Source: CAIWHR01 sp963741355 (lineage in GTDB: Bacteria > Pseudomonadota > Gammaproteobacteria > Burkholderiales > Casimicrobiaceae). From it: 64,000 nt of DNA. Numbering within the stretch: the stretch's first letter is position 1; the number at the start of each line of letters is the position of its first letter. The position numbers and the translations under genes were made by a program. The notes beneath the pieces are model-generated. The model had not been told where the DNA came from. It saw only the letters and a list, made by a program, of their open reading frames with translations, and made no database searches. Location of the stretch: contig CAVUIG010000016.1 of assembly GCA_963741355.1 (NCBI GenBank), forward strand, positions 32,565 to 96,564, read 5' to 3'. Below, one piece after another: positions 20,251 through 29,741 of the stretch.

Positions 20251-21591
20251 TCAGCCCGAGCCGTTGAATCGCGAGCCCGACGAGCCGCCCAGTCCTTGGG
20301 AGTCGGCAATGCGGGCGAGTGCCAGCTCCTCAGGCCGGCTGAAGTGCGTCTGCACCGCCCAGTCCAGCAGGTCGAGTTGCACGTCCAGCGCGGGATGGCG
20401 GTGCTCCGGCAGCGTGCCCCGGAGGTTCAACAGCATCGCGCGCATCCGGCGCGCGATCTGGAGATTGTCCGCGCCGCATGCACGGATCTCGCTGCAGGCG
20501 ACCTGCACGTAGTCCTCCCAGTTCGGCGTACGAAAGATGACGCGTGGCTGTCCCCCGTCGTCGAGGATGATCTCGCCGCGCAGCTTTCGCCGGCCCACCA
20601 TCCGCAACAGCCGGTGCACCTGGTCCAGCGCCAGCACCCCGGTGGTCGGATCATTGATGGCCGGCGACAGCGCCTTCAGTCCTATGTCGACGATGATGCG
20701 GAACGCGAACATCGGGTCCTGCTCGAGCGTCCGCTCGGGACCGAAGGCCACCGTCGAGCGCAGTGCGCGATCGTCGATCGACATCGCGCCGCCGTGGAGC
20801 ACGAACAGCGGCTCGTCCGCGGCGACGAAATCCCCGACCTGCGGAACGAATTCGATCATGCCGTCGTGGCTGCGTGCCAGCGCCACCAGCGTCGCGATGT
20901 CGACGGCGAGCACGATCTCCGATGTGTCCCGATGCTCGACTTCGCGGCGTGGCCATCGCAGCTGTTCGTCCAGCGCGATCGCTTCCGGCGGCAGCGCCGC
21001 CGCAGGCTCCGGGTAGACGGCCTTGATCATTGCCACGCCCTCGTCACCGATGCGGGCAACGACGGCGACCGGCCGCAGCAGGCGCGCCGCGTAATCGATC
21101 AGGAAAAGGAAGATGGCGATGCTCGCGACCCCGAGGATCCCGGTCACGAGTGACACCAGCTGGTGCACCGATTCGTTCTGCCGGTTGAGCGCCGCGACGG
21201 CGAACGTCAGCGTGAATACGAAGAGACCGACGCTGTAGCGCACGACGTTGTTGCGCAACAGCGTCGTGGCGATGATCCGGGGCGTCAGCTGGCCGCCGGC
21301 GACCTGGATCGCCACCAGCAGCGAGCCGAACGTGAACACGAGGAACGACAGCGTCATCGTGATGACCGTCTGGTAGAGCGCCGTCGCCCCGGCCGGCGAG
21401 AGCCCGCCCAGAATCCAGCGCTGCCAGTCATCGAATGCGCGGATCACCGGTGACAGCAGCAGCTCCAGCGCGATGGCGAAGAGCGGGACCGTCCACAGCG
21501 CGGACTTGAGGTAGCTGGTCACGCGGTACACGCGGCCCCAGGCCAGCCTGCTCCTGACGAAAGCCTCGAACCGGCGCCGACGTGTCGTCAT
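20251..21591 (-). CDS. DUF2254 membrane protein
   Basis: 446 residues. Four N-terminal membrane segments (about 28-50, 75-97, 117-135, 146-168) with QTVITMTLSFLVFTFGSLLV and SVGLFVFTLTFAVAAL, then a large cytoplasmic domain with ALSPAINDPTTGVLALDQVH and WEDYVQVACSEIRACG. This layout matches DUF2254, a predicted membrane protein family without assigned function. ATG 21591. No frame breaks. Confidence 0.88.
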   Translation of the reverse strand: MTTRRRRFEAFVRSRLAWGRVYRVTSYLKSALWTVPLFAIALELLLSPVIRAFDDWQRWILGGLSPAGATALYQTVITMTLSFLVFTFGSLLVAIQVAGGQLTPRIIATTLLRNNVVRYSVGLFVFTLTFAVAALNRQNESVHQLVSLVTGILGVASIAIFLFLIDYAARLLRPVAVVARIGDEGVAMIKAVYPEPAAALPPEAIALDEQLRWPRREVEHRDTSEIVLAVDIATLVALARSHDGMIEFVPQVGDFVAADEPLFVLHGGAMSIDDRALRSTVAFGPERTLEQDPMFAFRIIVDIGLKALSPAINDPTTGVLALDQVHRLLRMVGRRKLRGEIILDDGGQPRVIFRTPNWEDYVQVACSEIRACGADNLQIARRMRAMLLNLRGTLPEHRHPALDVQLDLLDWAVQTHFSRPEELALARIADSQGLGGSSGSRFNGSG

Positions 21592-22057
21592 GTCCCCTCC
21601 CGTGGAGCGCGTTCGCGGGTCTTCGGGCTCATCGCCGAGACCCCTTCATTGTGAGTTCTTGAATCGACAGGACCCGCCTTGAGTCTAACGTGTCGCCCGG
21701 CGCTGCGGGAAGTCGCGCCGCCGCCCACTGGCGGAGTATTCCTGCGCGACCTGCAAGGATTGCCTGGGAACGCTCCGCTCGACGGCATCGCTGCCTGCAG
21801 GATTGCTGTCGGGAAGTCACCCAATGGCTGCGTCTGTGCCCGATGGCGACGAACTTCGGGTCACGACCCGAAGCGGGTGTCGGATCTGCTCGGGCTTCTT
21901 ACTTGGAGCGACTTGTTCTCGCTGACAAATTGCGATGCTCGGCTCATCTCGACGACTTGACGCGGGCCGGTGCCTCGACCGCACTCAGGGAAATGACCCG
22001 CACGAGCCGCGGTAGTTATCTGAATCTTCGCGTTGACGGGCTCGAAAGATCAATCGA
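21592..22057. other. Intergenic region, no gene seen
   Basis: About 465 bases between two minus-strand genes. Short frames on both strands lack family-like sequence or signal peptides. No repeat shared with other parts of the window was found. It should contain the promoter of the DUF2254 gene and the end of the outer-membrane protein gene's transcript. Confidence 0.4.
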
Positions 22058-22963
22058 TCAGAACCGGTACACCGCTGCTGCGAGGATCGACATGCGCTCG
22101 CCGAGCCCGCCCTCGAGCAGAACATAGCCGTCCTTGCCGAACTCGAAAAGGCCGCCGAGCAGCGTGTTCCACGGCTGCACCGGCGATTGGAGCACGACGA
22201 ACTGGAGGTCCGTGTTGGCAACGCTGCCGGCCACGACTTGCTGGATGTTCTGATGCATCGCGCCGATCCAGATCGCCGCGCCGTTGGAAGGACCGACCGT
22301 GCCATGCAGGCCCACTCTGGCCGAGAAGACCGTCGCGATCGGCTTCGTGTTGGCGATCAGCGTTTCGTTCTTGAACGAAAGGTCCGTCTGGGTGCGGTTC
22401 CAGTCGACCACCACGATGGCGGTCAGGTCCCGCCACTCGCTGACCTTGGCCCCCCCTTGCAGAGTAAAACCTGCGCCGTAGGTCGGGCCATAGAACGAGG
22501 CATTGAGTTGAAGTACCCTCGGTTCGATGAGGCCAAGGATGGGATCCTCGGGAATCTGGATGAGACCTGCCGTGGTTCCCGTGGTATAGCCAAGGAGGCC
22601 GTAGACATCGAGAAACGGGAAGACGAGTACGTCGAACTTCGCCGAGATGTTCTGCTGGGACGTGTCGACCCGATTGATCTGCAGGAAATTCTTGACCGAC
22701 ACCGGGTCCTTCCCGTTGAATCCCAATTGCAGGTCCTGAATGTTCACCGGCTGTCGGGCCGAGTAGGCAGTGACGCCGATCCCGAACGGGAGCGGAATCT
22801 GATAGCCCCTGGCCTCCGCTTCCGCGCCCCATATCGGCAGTCCCGACCAGTGCGGCTGGGGAATCGCGGCGTCATCGGCCAGCGCGCCGCCGGAAAAAAG
22901 GGAAAGCGCCAACAGGCCGCTTGCAATGAGCGGCGCCGGCGGTGGGGACCAGGATATTCTCAT
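22058..22963 (-). CDS. Predicted outer-membrane beta-barrel protein
   Basis: 301 residues. Signal peptide ending SGGALADDA, then alternating strands (KFDVLVFPFLDVYGLLGYTT, FYGPTYGAGFTLQGGAKVSE, TAIVVVDWNRTQTDLSF, GYVLLEGGLGERMSILAAAV) and a terminal Phe (VYRF), the signature recognised by the BAM complex. ATG 22963 is preferred to the TTG two codons upstream. Divergent from the surface-antigen gene at 23020, so the two barrels may share a regulatory gap. No named family recognised. Confidence 0.75.
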   Translation of the reverse strand: MRISWSPPPAPLIASGLLALSLFSGGALADDAAIPQPHWSGLPIWGAEAEARGYQIPLPFGIGVTAYSARQPVNIQDLQLGFNGKDPVSVKNFLQINRVDTSQQNISAKFDVLVFPFLDVYGLLGYTTGTTAGLIQIPEDPILGLIEPRVLQLNASFYGPTYGAGFTLQGGAKVSEWRDLTAIVVVDWNRTQTDLSFKNETLIANTKPIATVFSARVGLHGTVGPSNGAAIWIGAMHQNIQQVVAGSVANTDLQFVVLQSPVQPWNTLLGGLFEFGKDGYVLLEGGLGERMSILAAAVYRF

Positions 22964-23019
22964 CGTCAAGCGCTCCTTGGGACCGTTGCTGATACCGCTG
23001 CCGTGAGACGATTCAAATC

Positions 23020-24338
23020 ATGCCGACGATCGTCCGACATTCTAGTATGCCCGGGATCGTCAGCAACGCATTCCCCGTGGCGGGAGCTGTCGGACGCCGC
23101 GGCGTAAGCGTGCCTTGCGCTCGGCGCCGCGCGCGAAAGGACGCGACGGCGACGCTCGCGGTGCTCTTGCTTGCGATCGCCGAATCGTCCGGCGCGAGCG
23201 CTCAGGCGATGACCGAGCCGCTGCGCGATGTCGAGGTCGTTTCCGAGGCGACGGAGCAGGACGCCAAGCGCACGGGAAGTGCGCGGTTCGTCGATCCGCA
23301 GGATGGTCAGTTCGACCTCAGCTATTTTCTCGAGAACCCTCGCGGCTTCCTGCCGATCCCGATCGTCGTGACCGAGCCGGCCGTCGGCTACGGCGGCGGA
23401 GCCGCGGGCATGTTCCTCCGCCCGCGCCGCGAAGCGGGCGATGAAGGCTGGGCGCGTCCGGACATCTCCGCCGTGGGCGCGTTCGCCACCCAGAACGGAA
23501 CCTGGGGTGCGTTCGCAGCCGATGCCAGCCGCTGGCTCGATGGGCGATTGCGCACGCTGATCGGTGCGGCCACCGGACAGGTCAACCTCGATTTCTACGG
23601 CCTCGGTCCGGACACGTCGTCCCTCGACCAGGGGGTGCGCTACTCGCTGCAATTCAGCGGGGCCGTCGCGCAGGCCAACTGGCAACTTGCACCCAAGTCG
23701 CCTTGGGCAGTCGGTGTGCGCTATGTCTATGCCGACGTCGACCCCAAGCTGCGCGACGATCCGCGTTTTCCGGGTCTTGCCAATGGGCTTCGCGTCAAGA
23801 TCTCGGCCCCGACGGCCATCCTGGAATTCGACACGCGAGACAATGTGTTCACGCCCACGCGAGGCATCTATGCCGAATCTTCCTGGCTCGCGTCGCGCGA
23901 GGCCTGGGCGCCAGTGACGATTTCGAACGATTCGAGCAGGTGCTGATCGGCTGGCACCCGCTTGCCGATAACCTGACGCTCGGCGCGCGCGGACTCTATT
24001 CGTGGTCATCGGACGGAACGCCATTCTTTCTGCGCCCATACGTGCAGCTCCGCGGCGTACCGGCGATGCGCTATCAGGGTGACCAGGCCGCTTCGATCGA
24101 GGTCGAGACGCGCTGGCAATTCTTCGGCCGCTGGAGCGTCGTGGCCTTCGGCGGCGCCGGCACGACCCGAACCGATCGACAAACCTTCGTCGCGACGCAG
24201 AACGTCGGCAGCGGAGGGCTCGGCTTCCGCTACAAGCTGGCAAGCAAGTTCGGGATGGACGCCGGCATCGATGTGGCGCACAGCCCGGGGACGACTGCAG
24301 TGTATTTCGTGGTGGGCAATGCGTGGTTCCGGCCCTGA
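23020..24338 (+). CDS. Surface antigen/BamA-type outer-membrane barrel protein, one frameshift
   Basis: About 438 residues. An exported N-terminus (ATLAVLLLAIAESSGASAQA) precedes a barrel resembling the Bac_surface_Ag (BamA/TamA C-terminal) family: IVVTEPAVGYGGGAAGMFL, VGVRYVYADVDP, ILEFDTRDNVFTPTRGIYAE, and the end GIDVAHSPGTTAVYFVVGNA with WFRP. There are no POTRA domains, so it is a stand-alone barrel rather than BamA. The frame breaks near 23910 (missing base), between WLASREA and LGASDDFERFEQVL. ATG 23020 is used; 23047 is equally possible. Confidence 0.8.
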
Positions 24339-24366
24339 TACGCCAGCATCGCCCGACCTCCTGCGA

Positions 24367-24951
24367 CTATTTCTTCGGAACCGCCTCCACCACCATCGCC
24401 ATCGCCTGTGTGTATACGGCATACATTTGATCGCCCTTCTGGATCCGCTTGAGCTGCTTGGGGTCGTCAACCCTCACATTCAGAGTGAGTTCCGGTCCCT
24501 TCAGCGTAATAACCTGCGTTTGGCGGTCGACGGCGACCACATCGGCAACGACGGTGATGCGGCGGCCCGCGACGCCGTGCGGCTGCGATCCCGGTGCCGC
24601 ACCCTGGGCGCTTTTCTCGTCGGTGCGAACAACCGCCAGGTCGGCGCCATGCTTCAGCTCGAGCACGAGCGCCTCGATGTATCGGGTATGGACCTTGTCA
24701 CCCACATTGATCTGGTCGAAGTTCTTGACCTCGGGGCCGGCGGTGACGACGATCCAGTTGCCCTTGGGGCCCTTCAGCGTGATGTCGCGCGTAGACCTGT
24801 CGATGGCAGTGACCGTGGCGGTGATGTCGACCGTTTGCTCGATGCTGGCCTTGCCCGGTTCACTGCTGCTCTTCATGGTGGTGGTCTGCGCGGGAGCATT
24901 GATGGCGAAGGCCGCGGCGATGGCGAGGATGACGATTGCAGGCTTATTCAT
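24367..24951 (-). CDS. Periplasmic protein with two tandem beta domains
   Basis: 194 residues. Signal peptide MNKPAIVILAIAAAFAINAP, then two similar units of about 55 residues: TATVTAIDRSTRDITLKGPK through GDKVHTRYIEALVLEL, and VADVVAVDRQTQVITLKGPE through KGDQMYAVYTQAMAMVVE. The repeated V-x-A-x-D-R and ITLKGP blocks show internal duplication of a small beta-barrel, OB-like domain. Function unknown. It lies 106 bases downstream of a second exported beta-domain protein on the same strand, with which it may share a transcript. Confidence 0.75.
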   Translation of the reverse strand: MNKPAIVILAIAAAFAINAPAQTTTMKSSSEPGKASIEQTVDITATVTAIDRSTRDITLKGPKGNWIVVTAGPEVKNFDQINVGDKVHTRYIEALVLELKHGADLAVVRTDEKSAQGAAPGSQPHGVAGRRITVVADVVAVDRQTQVITLKGPELTLNVRVDDPKQLKRIQKGDQMYAVYTQAMAMVVEAVPKK

Positions 24952-25057
24952 GACTGGAGATCCTTCTCGCGTGGGATTAGTGAACGAATCAAAATGTTAG
25001 TTGTTGAGAGCCCGACCAGCCGATCACGAGGCCAGCCGGCGTCGGTCGGAAGTATGT

Positions 25058-25809
25058 TCACGGCGCCTTTCGCTTGCGCATGATGAAGAACAGCACCACC
25101 GCGATGATGACAGCAATCAGCAGGTACCCCATCGGCCCAAGGCCGGATGGCTCGGCCGCCGGCGAGCCGGCGGGGTGATGCTCGGCTGAGGGGAGGGCGC
25201 CGCGGCCGGTGGCTGCGCCGCGGGTGCCGCTGCCGCCATGGTGGGAGCCGGCGCTGCCTTGGAGTCGCTGACGGTCGCCTGCACTTCCTTTTCCGTCACC
25301 ACGACCGGCGGTCTCTTCGAGATGATCGCCGCCGTAAGGACGTCGCCCTCATGCAATTGGTTGATGCGGACCACACGGCCATCCTTGACGATCTGGATGT
25401 CACGCTCGTCCAGCTGCTCCTGGGTGAAGCGCTGCCGCACTCCGTCGGCGCCGCGCACGGTCACCGAACGCGGCTCCGCCCTCAGCACGACCCCCTCCTT
25501 GATTTCGGTGACAACGACCGGCGTGACCGTCGTCTTGGTCGTGATCGTGGCCGTGCCCTTCATCCCGGGCTTCAGCTCCGACACCGGCACCTTCTTGCCG
25601 TCGACGTTAAAGCGGAAATCGTCCGGCACGGTGATCTCCTCCGTGCCGTTCTGGTCGCGGGCGACGAGCTTGTTCCCATCGACCGAAATCACCTCGAAAT
25701 TGCGCACGTCTTGGGCGGTCGTCGTCTGTGCCGAGGGGGCACCGGCGAAGGCGAGCCCCAACGCAACGATCACGGTGATTTGAGCCAGCCATGTTGCCTT
25801 CGTATTCAT
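25058..25809 (-). CDS. Exported protein with beta domain and C-terminal membrane anchor, one frameshift
   Basis: About 250 residues. Signal peptide (TWLAQITVIVALGLAFAGAP), a small beta domain (FEVISVDGNKLVARDQNGTE, ITVPDDFRFNVDGKKV, VSELKPGMKGTATITTKTTV, VRINQLHEGDVLTAAIISKR), an Ala/Pro-rich linker, and, after a frameshift near 25170 (one missing base), a membrane segment YLLIAVIIAVVLFFIMRKRK. Without the shift the gene would lose this anchor and stop at 25117. The domain pattern (V-x-G-x, then GD/GM turns) resembles the neighbour at 24367. ATG 25809 opens the signal peptide. Family not named. Confidence 0.7.
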
Positions 25810-26358
25810 CGTTACTCTCCTCGAGAATTCGAAGCAATCGTTTCTTCCGGCAGGGCGCTCACATTGCATATTGGAGAAACCATTGAGCGCGGGCGCGGCG
25901 TCAGCCCGGCATCCCGCGGGGAATGATACGACGCCGCACCCGTACGCGCAATTTATGCATTTGGCATGGGTAATGAGGCCGGCCGCGAGGATGAGCCGCG
26001 GTCCTGGTCCTTGAATGTCCCCTTTGAGGCGATTTGGCTGACCTCGGTCTATGGCCACATGTGCTCGACACCAGTCAACCACCAGGAGCCACCCGATCGA
26101 CGCATCGTGATCGCCGGCGCCATGCAAAGTGGAGTGTGGCGAAAAGGGCGCCGCGACCGGAATTCGCTCGCCACCGAAGGCACCCCCAGTTCGCCATAAT
26201 TTCGCTCAAACCGGTCTGGAAAGAACGGTGTATTATTTTCTTTGCTGTACAAGAACGAAAGTGCGTTTGCCTATGCATTTTGCGCAGCAGATCGGCGGCT
26301 AGGCGCTGCGGATTTGGGTGCCCTGGCCCCGTCCGGAAATCTTCATGGGAGGGGCAAC
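25810..26358. other. Divergent intergenic region
   Basis: About 550 bases between the exported protein (minus) and the channel gene (plus). It includes AT-richer stretches (around 25950 and 26215-26240, with TATTATTTTC) likely to hold promoters. Short frames here lack recognisable features. The channel gene's ribosome site GGGAGGGGCAAC is at 26347-26358. Confidence 0.4.
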
Positions 26359-27822
26359 ATGGATTTCTCGTCGATAGGGAGTTCGCTGGGAAACGCACTC
26401 GGGGCGGAATTGCCTCGCATCCTTGGCGCAGTCGCGATCCTCATCATCGGCTGGATCGTCGCTGTCTTCGTGAGGGCCGGGGTCCGTCGCCTGCTCGCCT
26501 TGGCGCGACTGAACAAACGGATCGCCGACACGACCGAGCAGAAGCTCGATCTGGAATCGGGGGTTTCTACCGGGTTCTTCTGGCTGATCATTCTGGTCAC
26601 GCTGATCGCCGTGTTCAATTCGCTCGAGCTGACGCTTGCCTCGGGCCCATTCGAGGTCCTGGTCAAACAGATCGCCATCTTTCTGCCGCGCCTGGTCGCG
26701 GGTGCGCTGCTCGTGATCGTCGCCTGGCTCGTCGCGGTTGCATTGCGTGCTCTCGTCAATCGCGCGCTCGATGCGAGTGGCTGGGACGAGAAGCTCTCAG
26801 CAAATGCGGGAATGAAGCCGATGCGCAAGAGCGTCGGCAACATGCTCTTCTGGCTGGTGATCCTTCTGTTCGTACCCGCCATCCTCCACGTCTTCGACCT
26901 CGGCGGCCTGCTCGATCCGATCAAGGCGATGGTGACCAAGATCCTCGACATGCTGCCCAATGTGTTCGCCGCGCTCCTCATCGGCTTTGCCGGCTGGCTG
27001 CTTGGAAAGGTGCTCGCGGGCCTCGTGACCAACATCCTCGCGACCGCCGGCGCCGATCAGGGTGCGCACCGTCTGGGGCTCGACCCGACACTTCGCATTT
27101 CGCAGGTCGCCGGCACCATCGTGCTGATCTTCGTTTTCGTGCCGGCGCTGATCGCCGCGCTGGATGCGCTCAAGATCGAGGCGATTTCGAGACCTGCGAC
27201 CGACATGCTTGGCAAGTTGCTCGCGGCCGTTCCGAACATCGTGGCCGCAGCGCTGATTCTCCTGGTCACCTACTACGTCGCGAAGTTTGCCGCCGGGCTG
27301 CTCGGGCGCCTGCTGAACAGCATGGGCTTCGACACGCTGCCCGAGAAGCTCGGTCTCGCGCGCGTCGTCACGGGAGGCACGCAGCCGTCGCGTATTGTGT
27401 CGATGCTGGTGCTGTTCTTCGCCATGCTGTTTGCGACCGTCGAAGCGGCCAACCGCCTCGAATTCACGCAGGTTCGCGATGTCGTCACGCTGTTCATCAA
27501 GTTCGGCGGCAACGTCGTCCTCGGCGGCGCGATCCTCACGATCGGTTTCTGGCTGGCAAGCGTCGCGCGCAACGCGATTCAACGCGCCGACACCACGAAC
27601 TCGGAGAGTCTCGCCACCATCGCGCGGGTTGCCATACTGGGCCTTGTTATCGCGATGGGGCTCCGCGCGATGGGCATTGCCGACGACATTGTGAACCTGG
27701 CGTTCCTCTTGGCCTTCGGGGCGGTCGCGGTGGCCGTGGCACTGTCGTTCGGACTCGGCGGTCGAGAGGCAGCCGGCAGGCAGATGGAGCACTGGCTGGC
27801 GAAGTTCAGAAAGAATGGCTGA
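26359..27822 (+). CDS. CmpX-like mechanosensitive-channel-family membrane protein
   Basis: 487 residues with about ten hydrophobic segments arranged as repeated pairs (ILGAVAILIIGWIVAVFVRA, FLPRLVAGALLVIVAWLVAV, MLPNVFAALLIGFAGWLLGK, AVPNIVAAALILLVTYYVAK). Each is followed by a short amphipathic stretch: the conserved TM_helix repeat of CmpX/YnaI-type channels. It ends AVAVALSFGLGGREAAGRQM, close to the MscS pore-lining helix. Probably an inner-membrane channel for osmotic or envelope stress. ATG 26359 follows a GGAGGGG site; the longer upstream frame is not family-like. Confidence 0.85.
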   Translation: MDFSSIGSSLGNALGAELPRILGAVAILIIGWIVAVFVRAGVRRLLALARLNKRIADTTEQKLDLESGVSTGFFWLIILVTLIAVFNSLELTLASGPFEVLVKQIAIFLPRLVAGALLVIVAWLVAVALRALVNRALDASGWDEKLSANAGMKPMRKSVGNMLFWLVILLFVPAILHVFDLGGLLDPIKAMVTKILDMLPNVFAALLIGFAGWLLGKVLAGLVTNILATAGADQGAHRLGLDPTLRISQVAGTIVLIFVFVPALIAALDALKIEAISRPATDMLGKLLAAVPNIVAAALILLVTYYVAKFAAGLLGRLLNSMGFDTLPEKLGLARVVTGGTQPSRIVSMLVLFFAMLFATVEAANRLEFTQVRDVVTLFIKFGGNVVLGGAILTIGFWLASVARNAIQRADTTNSESLATIARVAILGLVIAMGLRAMGIADDIVNLAFLLAFGAVAVAVALSFGLGGREAAGRQMEHWLAKFRKNG

Positions 27823-28018
27823 GCGGTTCGGTAGCACATAGCGCAGCGGAGGTGCGGCTCCTTCGGGTCAATGTCGCTGCGCGAGCCGCCAGACGGGAAG
27901 TTGCCCTGTCGCTGCGGCGCACGCGGCGACGAGCGGCTGCAACGCATTGGCGATTGGATTCGGAACGCGTCGGTGCATTTGTGTTTCCGGTTGTCTGGAT
28001 CAACGAGGGAGGCAACGC

Positions 28019-28508
28019 ATGCCTGGGAAATCAGCGAAGACTGGCGGAGTGACGGATAAGCGCGCTCCGACCACGCAATCAGTAATGCCGGCGTCCCCAG
28101 TCGATCCCACGGCAACCAACGCCGGACCAGAGCGTGCTGCCGGCGCGGGTGCGTCCAGGAGAAAGCGCGCACGCGAGAAGGTCGCGAGTGCTGCCAGATC
28201 TACCGGCAGCTTTGTGAAGGATGCCGCGACATTCGCGGGCGACTTGAATCGCGATGGCAAAGTCGATCAGGAGGATGCAAGAATCGCGGGCGGAAAGGCC
28301 AGAGAAATTTGCATCGGCCACCGCTGCGGGGGCGGAGAAACTTGGCAAGGAGGTTCTGAAGCACGACATGGGCAAGGACGCTGCCGCCGGCGCCGCCATC
28401 GGTGCTGTTGCGGGGGTTCCCATTCCGGTCGTCGGCCCTGTGGCAGGAGCGGCCGTTGGAGCGATCGCCGGGATGATCAAGAATGTCCGCTCCAAGAAGA
28501 AGAAGTAA
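28019..28508 (+). CDS. Small protein with EF-hand/dockerin motif and glycine zipper, one frameshift
   Basis: Starts MPGKSAKTGG with a GAGGGAGGC ribosome site. The basic Ala-rich first half (RRKRAREKVASAARSTGSFV) is followed by DLNRDGKVDQED, a textbook calcium-binding EF-hand/dockerin loop. After a frameshift between about 28285 and 28310 comes RPEKFASATAAGAEKLGKEV and a glycine zipper (GAAIGAVAGVPIPVVGPVAG, then AAVGAIAGMI) ending in a lysine tail. Glycine zippers insert in or line membranes. No signal peptide. About 162 residues. Not a family I can name; the combination is unusual. Confidence 0.6.
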
Positions 28509-28930
28509 GGCCCCGAAAGGCGACACGACAAGCGCGTTATCGTAGCGTTTCCCCGGGACCGAGCCGATGCCCCGCGCTTGACCGGTGGGCGGAGCCGGCT
28601 GCTCTCAGAAATGCAGGCGTGCGCGATTCGGCTTGAATCTGATTGAGGCCGCGGGCCCTGAGCGCAGGGTCGAACTCGCCAAGAAGGCCCGGTTCGATGA
28701 CCGCACGGGACGCCCTTCTTGTCCATTGTGAAGTTGGGGTCTATCACGTGCTGCTGGTCCGCCGGGCGGGGTATAGACTCACGCCGGTGCAATGCAGCTG
28801 ATTCACCACGCCGCGTGACGTTTGAGCGCGACGCAACACGCAGACAGCAAGAGATTGGTGTGCAGCTGCACCGTGATGCGGCAGGTGGTATTGCGACCCG
28901 AATTCGCACAACAATTACGGAGGAACCCAA
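28509..28930. other. Intergenic region, no gene seen
   Basis: About 420 bases between two plus-strand genes. No frame with family-like sequence on either strand. A ribosome-binding GGAGG ends the gap just before the carbonic anhydrase start at 28931. Confidence 0.4.
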
Positions 28931-29671
28931 ATGTGTGATGTGTGTGGCGATGCGCAACACGTACCTCAGGTAACGCGCCGGGATTTCCTGAAGACCGGCG
29001 CACTCGCGGCGCTCGTTCCGTGGAGCATTGGCACCGCCTTTGCGGCCGACCCGCCAGCGCCCGGCGCAGCGCCACCCGCGAACGCCATCGCGCCTGCGGA
29101 GGCGTTGAAGCGTTTGATGGATGGCAACGCGCGCTACGCGGGCAACACGCTCAACGAGCGCGACTTCTCATCGGGCCGCGCCGCCCGCGTGCAGGGGCAG
29201 TATCCGTTTGCCCAGATCCTGAGCTGCTCCGATTCGCGCGTCGCGCCGGAGCTACTGTTCGACCAGGGGCCGGGCGAACTCTTCATCATGCGCGTCGCCG
29301 GCAACATCGTGACCCCGGACCTGCTGGCCTCCATCGAATACGGCGCCCAGTTCCTGGGCGCGCCGTTGATCATGGTGCTGGGCCACAGCGGATGCGGCGC
29401 GGTCGACGCCGCAATCAAGGTGCTGAAGACCAAGGCCGTCCTGCCGGGCCATTTGCCGGCGCTCATCACCGCGATCAAGCCGGCGGTCGTCGTCGCCGAG
29501 AAGACGCAGACCGGCAACCTGCTCGACAACGCGGTCGCCGAGAACGTGCGACGGCAGGTCGCTCGACTGAAGAACTCGCCGCCGGTCGTCCAGAAGCTTT
29601 ACGCCGCCAAGAAGATCGACATCGTCGGCGGCGTGTACGACCTCGCCACCGGAAAGATTGCACTCGTCTAG
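28931..29671 (+). CDS. Tat-exported beta-class carbonic anhydrase
   Basis: 246 residues. Interconverts CO2 and bicarbonate using zinc. Zn ligands Cys99, His152 and Cys155 and the Asp101-Arg103 dyad (ILSCSDSRVAP, LGHSGCGAV) are all present. The N-terminus carries a twin-arginine signal (TRRDFLKTGALAALVPW, then AFAADPP), so the folded enzyme is sent to the periplasm. This differs from the usual cytoplasmic beta-CAs. It follows a GGAGG site and starts ATGTGTGATG. Convergent with the CPBP protease gene. Confidence 0.93.
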   Translation: MCDVCGDAQHVPQVTRRDFLKTGALAALVPWSIGTAFAADPPAPGAAPPANAIAPAEALKRLMDGNARYAGNTLNERDFSSGRAARVQGQYPFAQILSCSDSRVAPELLFDQGPGELFIMRVAGNIVTPDLLASIEYGAQFLGAPLIMVLGHSGCGAVDAAIKVLKTKAVLPGHLPALITAIKPAVVVAEKTQTGNLLDNAVAENVRRQVARLKNSPPVVQKLYAAKKIDIVGGVYDLATGKIALV

Positions 29672-29682
29672 ACGCGAGGATT

Positions 29683-29716
29683 GCCCGGTTTCGGCGCCGG
29701 CACACGGCGCCCGGGC
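29683..29716. terminator. GC-rich hairpin between convergent genes
   Basis: GCCCGG and GGCGCC on the left pair with GGCGCC and CGGGC on the right around a short loop. It lies just after the carbonic anhydrase stop and before the CPBP stop. No T-run follows on either strand, so it may pause rather than end transcription. Confidence 0.4.
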
Positions 29717-29741
29717 ATTCAGGGCAGCCGAACGGCTTCGT

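Noticed and set aside
20230..21153. A long plus-strand frame opposite the DUF2254 gene
   Set aside because: Composition is typical of an antisense frame, and the minus-strand protein has clear membrane segments and family motifs.
25966..26199. A 77-codon plus-strand frame in the gap before the channel gene
   Set aside because: No ribosome site, no domain or leader, and biased composition; treated as chance.
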